The position numbers were made by a program, and so were the translations under genes. From a virus, in IMG/VR virus record IMGVR_UViG_3300046519_000258, positions 1 to 29,493 of that record: DNA of 29,493 bases. One strand, written 5' to 3'. Positions 1 to 7,339 of this stretch are shown in pieces. Positions within the stretch are counted from its first letter, which is position 1; each line of letters opens with the position of its first letter. The notes beneath the pieces were generated by a model. The model saw only the letters and a program-made list of their open reading frames with translations. It ran no database searches and was not told where the DNA came from.

Positions 1-102
1 GTCCTCAAGAAGGCATGGGCCGATCCAAAAGAACCAGCAGGCGCTGCCGCCCAGGTACAGCAAAGCGCCCAGCAGGATCAGGGTGAGTTTGATTGCGAAC
101 AT
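1..102 (-). CDS. Small membrane protein, 3' end outside window
   Basis: The visible 34 codons run leftward off the window edge from an ATG at 102. They encode a hydrophobic stretch (about residues 7-31, rich in Leu, Gly, Trp and Phe) that would form a membrane segment. An AAGGA ribosome binding site lies eight bases before the ATG, which supports the start. The gene follows the zinc ribbon gene by 36 bases on the same strand and so belongs to the leftward early operon. I do not recognise the family. The C-terminus is not visible. Confidence 0.6.
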   Translation of the reverse strand, partial: MFAIKLTLILLGALLYLGGSACWFFWIGPCLLED

Positions 103-138
103 GTGGTGTCCTTGCCGCGCTGGGCGGCAGAAGGTGGG

Positions 139-396
139 TTAGTTGGTACGTTTGCCGTCGGCGCCGAGACGGAAGTAATTGCGGCAGTTGCAGCGCGGGC
201 ATGCGAGGTCGCGAACCCCTTTGATCCAACTGCTGGGCACGCTCTTGCGATCACTGTGAAGGTGCTTGTTCCGGCAGCGGGTGCACTGCACTTGGCTCTC
301 TTCGTCCACGGGAATACCTCGCCCGGCGCTCACCGGCAGGCATTTGGTGGATGGGGAGGTGTTGCCTTGACAGGAGTTAGGTTTCTGGTCGAACAT
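139..396 (-). CDS. Small zinc ribbon protein
   Basis: An 85-residue protein with two CxxC knuckles, CTRC at residues 38-41 and CPRC at 66-69. These would bind one zinc ion and give a nucleic-acid-binding ribbon. The arrangement is reminiscent of phage Com-type zinc proteins, which bind nucleic acid, but this is only a resemblance. The ATG at 396 was chosen because it follows an in-frame GTG, although neither has a clear ribosome binding site. A TTG at 450 would add 18 residues and overlap the divergent Fic gene. A perfect inverted repeat lies directly upstream of the chosen start. It belongs to the leftward early operon. Confidence 0.65.
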   Translation of the reverse strand: MFDQKPNSCQGNTSPSTKCLPVSAGRGIPVDEESQVQCTRCRNKHLHSDRKSVPSSWIKGVRDLACPRCNCRNYFRLGADGKRTN

Positions 397-422
397 CACC
401 GCAATTTTAAAAAATTGCGGTG
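397..422. repeat. 12-bp perfect inverted repeat between divergent genes
   Basis: The arms CACCGCAATTTT and AAAATTGCGGTG are exact reverse complements separated by AA. The element fills the space between the ATG of the zinc ribbon gene and the GTG of the Fic gene. It could be an operator for a dimeric regulator or an RNA hairpin masking one of the starts. No T-run follows it beyond the stem, so it is not an obvious terminator. Confidence 0.8.
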
Positions 423-427
423 AAGAT

Positions 428-1837
428 GTGGCGAAGATACTTAAACCCAAGCCTTTCAGGGTTCTGCTGAAGGAGCACGCTCAGGTTGTATTTGATTTGC
501 TTGCAGATTTTAAAGCGGTCGACTCGAAAGGCAGATATCTCCATTGGCATGAGTTTAGCCGCAGGGTTAAATCGGGGATAAATAAAGAAGCGGCATGGGC
601 GGCTGTAAAGATTGCCAGATCAAGTGGTCTGAAGGATTTATCGCTCTTTAGCGAAGATCAGCAACCCTTCAAATTATATATGACCGATTACTGTCATAAA
701 GTTATTCATGATATCGAACAGCTAAGTGGCCGGTTAGGAGGAGTTGCCGGGTCATCGGCGGGTCACGGTCAGAATACTAAGTATTTAGTGGATTCATTGA
801 TGATGGAGGAGGCGATTTCAAGTGCTCAGCTAGAAGGCGCTGCTACAACGAGAAAGGCAGCAAAGGAAATGTTGGTTAAAGAAAGAGAGCCGCAAAATGA
901 TGACGAGAGGATGATTCTTAATAACTATCTTCTTATGCGGCACGCGAAGTATAATAAAGATCAGCCTCTTTCACTTGAGCTCATATGCGAGTTTCATATG
1001 ATAGCAACCTTAGGTGTTAAGGACGAGGAAGTTACTCCAGGAAGATTTCGAGAGACAGACGATATATTCGTTGGAGGCCGAGACGACGAGGTAGCCCACC
1101 AACCTCCCAAAGCCGATTTGCTTTTAGACCGTTTGGAAAATCTCTGTGCTTTCGCCAATGAAGCGCATGACGGACAGGATGGTAGGTTGTTCATTCACCC
1201 AGTAATCAAGGCTGTAATTCTCCACTTTATGATTGGCTATGAGCATCCTTTTCGGGATGGAAATGGCAGGACGGCAAGGTGCCTGTTCTACTGGTTCATG
1301 CTGAAAAGTGGATATTGGGCATTTGAGTACATATCGATAAGTGCTCTGCTAAAGCAGGCACCTGTCCAGTACGGGGAGTCATATCTTTTTACTGAGAATG
1401 ATGATTTTGATATGACGTACTTTGTATTGTATCAGCTAAAAATTATTGAGCGGGCAGTGGCTGAATTTATACAGTATTTTGAGAGTAAGAGAAGAGAGTT
1501 TTATGAGTTGATGAGCTGGCTGGATGAGTGTGGGATTAGTAAAACACTGAACTACCGGCAGGGGCATATGCTGAAGAAAATCATCCGTAATCCTGGAAGG
1601 ATCTTCATATCTAAAGAGTTGATACATGACTATGATATTTCGGAAAATACCGCGAGGAAAGATCTCGAGGGCTTGGTCGATCTCAAGGCCCTCGCAAAGA
1701 TAAAAGAAGGTAAGAGCTTTCTATATGTCGCGAGAAGTGATGCAGCAGAGAATCTTAGGCGGGGTAACGTCGATTTGAAAACTATAATCAGGAAGACAGA
1801 TTTGGGAGGCTTGCGGTATGAGCCGCCCAAGTCGTGA
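428..1837 (+). CDS. Fic family protein (AMP transferase type) with C-terminal winged helix
   Basis: A 469-residue Fic domain protein. The signature HPFRDGNGR is at residues 273-281, with His273 the expected catalytic base; family members transfer AMP or related groups from nucleotides to hydroxyls on target proteins. An inhibitory-helix motif of the (S/T)xxxE(G/N) type, SAQLEG, is at 132-137, which places the glutamate finger N-terminal to the Fic core (class II, self-restrained). The last 90 residues look like a winged helix (around 378-437). The start is a GTG with only a weak ribosome binding site. The gene is AT-rich, on the strand opposite to the early operon, and has no separate antitoxin gene. 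It is probably cargo affecting the host or competing phages; the target is unknown. Confidence 0.93.
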   Translation: MAKILKPKPFRVLLKEHAQVVFDLLADFKAVDSKGRYLHWHEFSRRVKSGINKEAAWAAVKIARSSGLKDLSLFSEDQQPFKLYMTDYCHKVIHDIEQLSGRLGGVAGSSAGHGQNTKYLVDSLMMEEAISSAQLEGAATTRKAAKEMLVKEREPQNDDERMILNNYLLMRHAKYNKDQPLSLELICEFHMIATLGVKDEEVTPGRFRETDDIFVGGRDDEVAHQPPKADLLLDRLENLCAFANEAHDGQDGRLFIHPVIKAVILHFMIGYEHPFRDGNGRTARCLFYWFMLKSGYWAFEYISISALLKQAPVQYGESYLFTENDDFDMTYFVLYQLKIIERAVAEFIQYFESKRREFYELMSWLDECGISKTLNYRQGHMLKKIIRNPGRIFISKELIHDYDISENTARKDLEGLVDLKALAKIKEGKSFLYVARSDAAENLRRGNVDLKTIIRKTDLGGLRYEPPKS

Positions 1838-1931
1838 AATTCAATGTTTCTCAGCTTGGTTTGATCTGACCGCCTCAAGCCACCTAATCGGCATGGCCTG
1901 CTCTAGAAGTCCTATGATAAACGATGGTTGT

Positions 1932-2006
1932 ATTTGCTGAGATGAACGCGGGTTAGTGAAAGTCGAGCAGGCCCGTCATAGACCCGATAAGGTAGATGCG
2001 CTTCAT
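1932..2006 (-). pseudogene. Remnant of a DUF4406 gene with in-frame stop
   Basis: An ATG overlapping the stop of the next leftward gene (2003-2590) opens a frame reading MKRIYLIGSMTGLLDFH and then TAA at 1953-1955. The frame continues as PAFISAN before similarity fades. DUF4406 phage proteins begin much like MKRIYLAGPMTGL(P)-F-N-F-PAFH, so the match continues across the stop. What remains is the first 25 or so codons of a roughly 100-residue gene. The lost part adjoins the Fic gene, which suggests that arrival of Fic destroyed it. The comparison is from memory of the family. Confidence 0.7.
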
Positions 2007-2590
2007 GCTGCCACCTTCGGCGTGTAGGTCAGCGTGCCGGCAATGATCGCTTCCTTGATGGCCTCAAACTCCCAGGCGTAATACTGCGATTCCACGTAGA
2101 CGCGCATCTCGCCGTAGTCGTGCTGTTTACGCCGGATGAATGCCTCGGCCGCGTCTTTCGTGAAATGGCTGTTCACGATCTCCCAACGCTTGTTCCAGCC
2201 AGTAACGGCGTGATCGTCAAGCTCTCCGAGCAACTCCCACTGATCGTCGACGCTGAGCTCCGGGAAGTCGCATTCGTTGTCTGCTTGGACCCTGGCGTTC
2301 AGTTCGGCCTGGTCTTCCTCGTCGCAGTCCTCCCAGTATTCTTCATGGCTGAACCACGAGCAGTCCTCGCGGCAAACCACTAGGCCTTCCGCGTAATCCG
2401 GTTCAAAACCGTAATCAATGCGCTTGGTCTGCACGGTGAACAGCGCTGCCGCTGTGTGGTGCCATTTGACGCCGGCGCCGTTGCAGTCATGGCGAAGACG
2501 GGTCACGAAGTCGGCCCAGGTATCAGCGTCGAGGCGGTGTCCGGTTGCCAGGCTCGGCGCGGGCTCAGCGATTTGGTTTTCTGTAGGCAT
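2003..2590 (-). CDS. Hypothetical phage protein, 195 residues
   Basis: A soluble, acidic and tryptophan-rich protein with several His/Asp/Glu-rich stretches but no motif I can assign. Its high GC content and codon use match the core recombination genes. An AGGA-type ribosome binding site precedes the ATG at 2590. Its stop overlaps the start of the DUF4406 remnant, the translational coupling typical of this leftward operon. I believe similar proteins occur in other Pseudomonas prophages, but the function is unknown. Confidence 0.75.
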   Translation of the reverse strand: MPTENQIAEPAPSLATGHRLDADTWADFVTRLRHDCNGAGVKWHHTAAALFTVQTKRIDYGFEPDYAEGLVVCREDCSWFSHEEYWEDCDEEDQAELNARVQADNECDFPELSVDDQWELLGELDDHAVTGWNKRWEIVNSHFTKDAAEAFIRRKQHDYGEMRVYVESQYYAWEFEAIKEAIIAGTLTYTPKVAA

Positions 2591-2638
2591 GGGGAGTCCT
2601 CGCGGATATAGTTCGCGGTCTAAAGGGAGGGGGGTGTC

Positions 2639-3157
2639 ATGAGTTCGGCGAGTATTTTTCTATGGATTGAGCAACACCCGGGGTTGGCTTCGTGGGTTCA
2701 GGCAGTAGGCTCTATAATCGCCTTAATATTTGCTGTCTGGCTCCCTGCTCATGCCCGGTCTGCTGATAAAAAGAAGGCTGTGGACGGTCGCAAAGCACTC
2801 TTTATAGTTTTACTTGCTGATATAGAGCTGGTGATCTTGAACGATACTCCGGAAGGTCCATCTGCAAGGGTAGAAGCACTGTCAAACTTTCTAAAAAAAC
2901 TAGATGTGTTTCTTGCGAGTGAGACGAACCTCGAAATCGCCAGAGAGGTTATGGCAATCCGAGAAGGAACAAACAAACTACTAAAGAATGCTGGTACGGC
3001 ATACTTCGAAATTTTCTGGGATATCAATAGTTCGGATTTTCTTAGATTGATCCGTGAAGTGACAGTCCGAATGGTAGAAGGCTCGCCTGGTATTCTGCCT
3101 AAACCGAGTTCTCGAGCCGTTCCGATTACGCAGCCAGACGGCGGTAAAGCTCAATGA
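2639..3157 (+). CDS. Single-pass membrane protein, cargo gene
   Basis: A 172-residue protein with one membrane segment (about residues 19-36), followed by a basic stretch and a helical, probably cytoplasmic domain. A strong ribosome binding site (AAAGGGAGGGGGG) lies just upstream of the ATG. The gene is AT-rich and opposite to its neighbours. Its last 32 bases overlap, tail to tail, the end of the methyltransferase gene, so its final residues are read from the complement of that gene. This suggests it acquired its stop on insertion. The topology resembles small superinfection-exclusion or defence membrane proteins, but I do not recognise the family. Confidence 0.75.
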   Translation: MSSASIFLWIEQHPGLASWVQAVGSIIALIFAVWLPAHARSADKKKAVDGRKALFIVLLADIELVILNDTPEGPSARVEALSNFLKKLDVFLASETNLEIAREVMAIREGTNKLLKNAGTAYFEIFWDINSSDFLRLIREVTVRMVEGSPGILPKPSSRAVPITQPDGGKAQ

Positions 3158-5138
3158 TGTCGGCGGCGTTCGCCCTGACCAGGGCCTCGGCTTCGTCCGG
3201 ACAAACGCTGTTGCCGATGAGCCTGACCTGATTGGTCTTGTTGATCGGCAGCCACTGCTCGGCACCGGTGACCGGATCAACGAACAGGCCGCGGTCAATG
3301 ATGTAGTCCTTGTCGAAGCCCTGTGCGGCCTTCAGCTCTGGCGGTTGCAACATGCGTAAGGTGATGTCCACCAGCACGTACCCGCCGATCATGATCATCT
3401 CGGCCGGCTCCTTGAAATGCTCCGGCAGATGCTCGTGCATAAAGGCGGCGCAGCGGCGGGCGCCGGCCATCTGCTCTGGCGTCAGCGTGTCCGGCACCTG
3501 CACTACCTCGACCAAGGCCACCCGGTCCTTTGTCGGCAGGGTGTGCATTGGCTCTGTGAGGGATATGCCGTCCTTCTCTTTGCCGTAGTACTTCACCAGG
3601 TACGCGTTGGCCAGACGCTGATTGGCGCCCGACTGGCAGATGGTCGAGGCTGGCTGATATGCCGATCGACCGTCACCTTTGTAGAAGCCACCATTCGCCT
3701 GCTCGAAGAACGCAGCCGTTACTGCGTGGTGCCCGGTGCTGGTGGCGACCACGGCCAGAGGCCCATCAACGTCAGCCCCTACCGAGCCCTTGCGCAGCGT
3801 GACCATGTTCGCCGTGACGATCCCGTGACGCGCCGCCCCCGCCAGTACGGTCTGTGCAGGATCATCAGGCGAGCTTCCCACTGCGTTCTGCCCGAAGGCT
3901 GTCATGTGCCCACAGACAATGGCCTGTTCTCCGCGATTCGCGCCGGTGACCGTGCGTGCCGACTCGTCCGGCGAGTACCCGCTGCGCTCCCCGTGGTGAG
4001 TGAGGTGCGTCAGGTGACACGCCGCCATCGCGAAATGACCACCTTTCACCTGGGCAACCTGAGTGCGCAGTGCTTCCTGTACGTCAAAGTTACGCTGCGA
4101 TGACCCATTGGCGCATTCGGTGAGGAACGGCGCCGCCACGGGCTGCACCAGGCAGTGATGGGTGCCGCCGGCGCTGATGGTTGAAATCGATTCATCCACG
4201 CCGTGTGTGCTGGTGTGCGCTTCCGACGTCCCGCGCATCGGCACAATGAATGGCTTCTCACTGGTGATGACGTGGCGCCACATGCCCTTGGCCACCCGGC
4301 GGCGCGTATTCAGTGCCATAGGCTTGTCCCGGAAGATAGTCTTACCCAGGTTGCGCCAGTCAATGCACTCGGCTGCCGTGCGCCACGGCTGCTGTTTTGC
4401 CGTCGGATTCTTGTGACGTACGGGCTCCGGCCAAACGATCGGCAGACCGTCGCTGCGCGCAACCAGGTACAGGCGCTTGCGGATGGTTGGGGCGCCGGCG
4501 TTTGCCGCGATACGTTCGCGCCACTCGGCGTTGTAGCCCAGGCCACGCACCAGCGCTTCCTTCGGCACGAACTCGCCGATGGCTGCCACGATCTCCGGCA
4601 TGTCCGGGTGGTCGGCTGGCAACCCGGTGCTGATCGCGGCGATGAACGCCTTGAACGTGCGACCGCGCTCGGCCTTGATTGGCTGACCTTCCTCGTCGAT
4701 CGGGCCCCAGTCGCAGAACTCTTCGACGTTCTCGAGGAAGAGCAGTCGCGATTTGGTGACGAACAGCCAGCGAATGACGACCCACGCCAGCCCGCGAACA
4801 CCCCGGTCGCGAGGCGCACCGCCCTTGGCCTTACTGTGATGCCGGCAATCAGGCGAAGCCCATATGATTGCGACGGGCTGCCCACCAGTAGCTTCTCGCG
4901 GATCCACTTCGTAAACGTCAGCAACGTAGTGCGCTGTTTTTGGGTGGTTTGCTCGGTGAACGGCCAGGGCGATTGGATTATGGTTTACCGCTACGTCCGG
5001 CTCCCGGTACGCACGGGCAATCCCGGTGCTCGCTCCGCCTCCGCCGGCGAACAGATCCACCACCAGCTCTTTCTGGAATGGCAGGCCCATGCTCGGCTGG
5101 CCATGGATGAATGGGTGTTTTTTCTGTTGTGCGGACAT
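3126..5138 (-). CDS. DNA cytosine-C5 methyltransferase (phage type)
   Basis: A 670-residue enzyme that would methylate cytosine C5 using S-adenosylmethionine. Motif I is DLFAGGGGAS near the N-terminus. Motif IV is WASPDCRHHS, with SPDC in place of the usual PPC and its Cys as the expected nucleophile. Motif VI is FLENVEEF, motif VIII is RKRLYLVAR and the C-terminal GNSVCPDEA is motif X-like. The region before motif X (about 3.51-4.25 kb) contains roughly six degenerate repeats of about 30 residues instead of a normal target recognition domain. The ATG at 5138 was chosen for its GGAGG site seven bases upstream; a longer frame would run into the divergent gene. No restriction enzyme is adjacent, so self-protection of phage DNA is the likely role. 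Confidence 0.93.
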   Translation of the reverse strand: MSAQQKKHPFIHGQPSMGLPFQKELVVDLFAGGGGASTGIARAYREPDVAVNHNPIALAVHRANHPKTAHYVADVYEVDPREATGGQPVAIIWASPDCRHHSKAKGGAPRDRGVRGLAWVVIRWLFVTKSRLLFLENVEEFCDWGPIDEEGQPIKAERGRTFKAFIAAISTGLPADHPDMPEIVAAIGEFVPKEALVRGLGYNAEWRERIAANAGAPTIRKRLYLVARSDGLPIVWPEPVRHKNPTAKQQPWRTAAECIDWRNLGKTIFRDKPMALNTRRRVAKGMWRHVITSEKPFIVPMRGTSEAHTSTHGVDESISTISAGGTHHCLVQPVAAPFLTECANGSSQRNFDVQEALRTQVAQVKGGHFAMAACHLTHLTHHGERSGYSPDESARTVTGANRGEQAIVCGHMTAFGQNAVGSSPDDPAQTVLAGAARHGIVTANMVTLRKGSVGADVDGPLAVVATSTGHHAVTAAFFEQANGGFYKGDGRSAYQPASTICQSGANQRLANAYLVKYYGKEKDGISLTEPMHTLPTKDRVALVEVVQVPDTLTPEQMAGARRCAAFMHEHLPEHFKEPAEMIMIGGYVLVDITLRMLQPPELKAAQGFDKDYIIDRGLFVDPVTGAEQWLPINKTNQVRLIGNSVCPDEAEALVRANAADIIELYRRLAA

Positions 5139-5148
5139 AGATTGGCCT

Positions 5149-5162
5149 CCAATGTATATTGG
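5149..5162. repeat. 14-bp palindromic sequence upstream of the methyltransferase
   Basis: CCAAT-GTAT-ATTGG is a 5+5 inverted repeat that touches the ribosome binding site of the methyltransferase gene. It lies in the 49-base gap between that gene and the divergent membrane protein gene. It could be an operator for either gene. Its short length makes chance occurrence possible. Confidence 0.4.
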
Positions 5163-5187
5163 GACTAGGGATTTTAAGGAGTTGGGG

Positions 5188-5841
5188 ATGAGCGTTTTTT
5201 GTATGTCTATGACGGACGTTGACTGGTCTCTTACGAAAGATTTTTTTTCCGTTATTGGAGCGGTATTCACGGCGCTAGGAGTAACTATCGCTTCAATTGT
5301 TGCTGTGATCGGCCTTGCTACATGGAGAAAACAAATCAGAGGGGCAAATGATCACGAGCTATCTCGGCGAATGCTGATTGAGTTGTATAAGTTCAAAAAG
5401 GCATTTAATCATGCCCGTAATCCGGCGATTTATTCATATGAAGTTAGTGAAGAGGGGGATCCTGTTTTTTCAACTAGTCCGACAGGTCGATTCCTGCGTC
5501 AACAGCTTGGTTTCAAACGCAGAATAGAAAACTTCAACAAAGAATATTCTTCTCTGTCAGTTTCAATGTATGAAGCGGAAGCGCTTTGGGGTAAGGATGT
5601 AGTGCACGCTTTTCGTGCAATCGAGTTGATGAAAGATGAGTACGAGGAGTATGTCGGTTTAAAAATGCTGACTATAGATCCCGAAGAGCCGGCGGAAGAC
5701 CGTGAGGACCATCTTGAGTCTTTCAACACTAGACGGTCAGTTTTCAAAAGCAGGTGGGGCGCGGTGGATACGTTCGGAGTTGAATTGGAGACCTTATTAT
5801 TTAGACTTGAAAAATTGCTTAAAGCGAAACTTGTAGGGTAG
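5188..5841 (+). CDS. Membrane-anchored protein, cargo gene
   Basis: A 217-residue protein with one strongly hydrophobic segment (about residues 19-45), then WRKQIRG and a charged helical region with an ELYKF and HARNP stretch. I associate this layout with a widespread unnamed family found in prophages and islands. AAGGAG lies seven bases before the ATG at 5188, which fixes the start; the longer frame upstream is antisense to the methyltransferase. The gene is AT-rich, divergent from the methyltransferase by 49 bases and opposite to the early operon. Expression from its own promoter is likely. Function is unknown; a membrane-bound exclusion role is a guess. Confidence 0.78.
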   Translation: MSVFCMSMTDVDWSLTKDFFSVIGAVFTALGVTIASIVAVIGLATWRKQIRGANDHELSRRMLIELYKFKKAFNHARNPAIYSYEVSEEGDPVFSTSPTGRFLRQQLGFKRRIENFNKEYSSLSVSMYEAEALWGKDVVHAFRAIELMKDEYEEYVGLKMLTIDPEEPAEDREDHLESFNTRRSVFKSRWGAVDTFGVELETLLFRLEKLLKAKLVG

Positions 5842-5952
5842 CTCTGCAAAAGAATACTCAGCACTCACAAATGACTTCATGTGTCTCTGGCGTGATTCGT
5901 TGATATGGGGTATTACGGGTGACCGGCATGGAGCCGGATCAAGGAGAATCAA

Positions 5953-6210
5953 ATGGCTACCGATTTCACAAAGGGCCGATACAACGTCTACTCGGGCCGA
6001 GGCCCAGCAGCACCCCTGATTGGTCGTATCGACGAAGATGAGTTCGTACGAAGCAATACCGGCGAACTGATATACCGAATTGATGGTGATGAGGTGTACA
6101 CCGCCGGGCCCGGTGCAAAATTTGTTGGTAGCATTTCAGAAACAGAGGAAGGGCGCGCAATGGTTGTGGATGCCAACCATTACGCTCATCTCACCATTGT
6201 TCCCGCGTAA
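5953..6210 (+). CDS. Small beta-rich protein, possibly beta-flower type
   Basis: An 85-residue protein made of short repeats in which an aromatic or hydrophobic pair alternates with Gly and Asp (VYSGRG, IGRIDEDE, IYRIDGDEVY, FVGSI). This pattern suggests a small closed beta structure such as the four-fold beta-flower domain. That assignment is tentative. AAGGAG is seven bases before the ATG. The gene is on the plus strand and converges on the YejK gene 14 bases away. A CCGGC/GCCGG hairpin lies just upstream. Its GC content is closer to the core genes than that of neighbouring cargo. Confidence 0.7.
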   Translation: MATDFTKGRYNVYSGRGPAAPLIGRIDEDEFVRSNTGELIYRIDGDEVYTAGPGAKFVGSISETEEGRAMVVDANHYAHLTIVPA

Positions 6211-6224
6211 ACAACCTGCAGACA

Positions 6225-7232
6225 TCAGCCGCCTGCACGTTTTAGCTGATCGGTGAGCTGAGTCGGAAGGTTGCGCAGCGTAAGCGTGCCGCCTGCTTCG
6301 TCAAACTCGATCTTGTCGCCCAGCAGGTGCGCTTCGAAGCTGATCGACATGCCCTCAGCCCGGCCGGTGAAGCGCCGGAATTTGTTGAGGGTCTTCTTGT
6401 CCGGCGGAAGGGTCTCAGAAAGCCCATAGTCCTTGGCCTTGATGAAGTCGTAGAAGCTGCGCGGCTGGTCTTCGTCGATCAGCCCCGACAGTTCGTCGAG
6501 CGTGATCGGCTCGCCCAGCTTGGCCTGAGCCATTGAGTAGCTGACCAGGGTGTTCGTCTTCTCACGCGCCGATTCCTCGCCAAGATCCTCGCTTTCAACA
6601 AAGTCGCTGAACGCCTTCAACAGCGTCCGGGTTTCGCCTGGGCCGTCGATCCCTTCCTGGCAGCCGATGAAGTCGCGGAAATACTCGCTGAACTTCCGAC
6701 CCTGCTTACCCTTCAGGTAGGAAATGTACTGTTTCGACTGCGGGTTGTTCTTCCACTCGCTGATGTTTATGCGAGCGGCCAGGCGGATGTGATCTAGGTC
6801 CAAGCGCTTCACCGTCATCAGGTTCAGCTCTTCGGTGATGGTCACCGCTTCGGTTTCCTGTACCAAGGCGATGACCAGGTAATCGGTCAGGCCCTGCTGG
6901 TAGTGGCAGAAGAGGGCGTGCCCGCCGGTGCTGAGGTTTGACTCTTCCATCAGCTTGATCAGGTGCTCGACGGCGGTGGTGCTGAACTCCAAGAAACTGG
7001 AGCCGCCGGCCAGGTACTGGCTGAGCCAGCCGCTGAGTGGGTGGGCGCCCGACTCGGCGTGAAAGAAGCCCCAGGCCTTACCAGCGGTGGCGTTGTAGTT
7101 TTCGTTGAACTGCTGCATCAGGTCGTCACGGGCTTGGCTTTCAACCTGCTCAATTGAGGCCAGATGAAGCACCGCTGGGCTGCCGTCGGGCTTCTTGTCG
7201 ATTTTGTGGATTGCACTGTGGCGTACGGGCAT
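6225..7232 (-). CDS. yejK: Nucleoid-associated protein YejK/NdpA family
   Basis: A 335-residue protein matching the YejK (NdpA, 37-kDa nucleoid-associated) family in length and overall sequence style, including the N-terminal region starting [14 protein letters not shown] and the HFTSx-type core. Family members bind the nucleoid. In a phage recombination operon it may organise or protect replicating DNA, which is inference. A GAGG site precedes the ATG. It sits between the methyltransferase and the HTH/exonuclease genes on the same strand, with two plus-strand cargo genes on either side. The gene is intact and near normal family length. Confidence 0.85.
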   Translation of the reverse strand: MPVRHSAIHKIDKKPDGSPAVLHLASIEQVESQARDDLMQQFNENYNATAGKAWGFFHAESGAHPLSGWLSQYLAGGSSFLEFSTTAVEHLIKLMEESNLSTGGHALFCHYQQGLTDYLVIALVQETEAVTITEELNLMTVKRLDLDHIRLAARINISEWKNNPQSKQYISYLKGKQGRKFSEYFRDFIGCQEGIDGPGETRTLLKAFSDFVESEDLGEESAREKTNTLVSYSMAQAKLGEPITLDELSGLIDEDQPRSFYDFIKAKDYGLSETLPPDKKTLNKFRRFTGRAEGMSISFEAHLLGDKIEFDEAGGTLTLRNLPTQLTDQLKRAGG

Positions 7233-7339
7233 TTTATAAACCTCGGGTCAGTTTGGCTCTACGAAAGTTGGCATAAAGCCAACAAAGTTAGTGTTATTCT
7301 CGCGGGGCTGTTATTTGCTAACCAAAATGGGGTTTCTCA

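Noticed and set aside
5-229. A 74-codon leftward frame at the window edge
   Set aside because: It overlaps both the partial membrane protein and the zinc ribbon gene in another frame and has no ribosome binding site.
4203-5168. A 321-codon rightward frame
   Set aside because: It is the complement of the methyltransferase; the methyltransferase motifs settle the coding strand.
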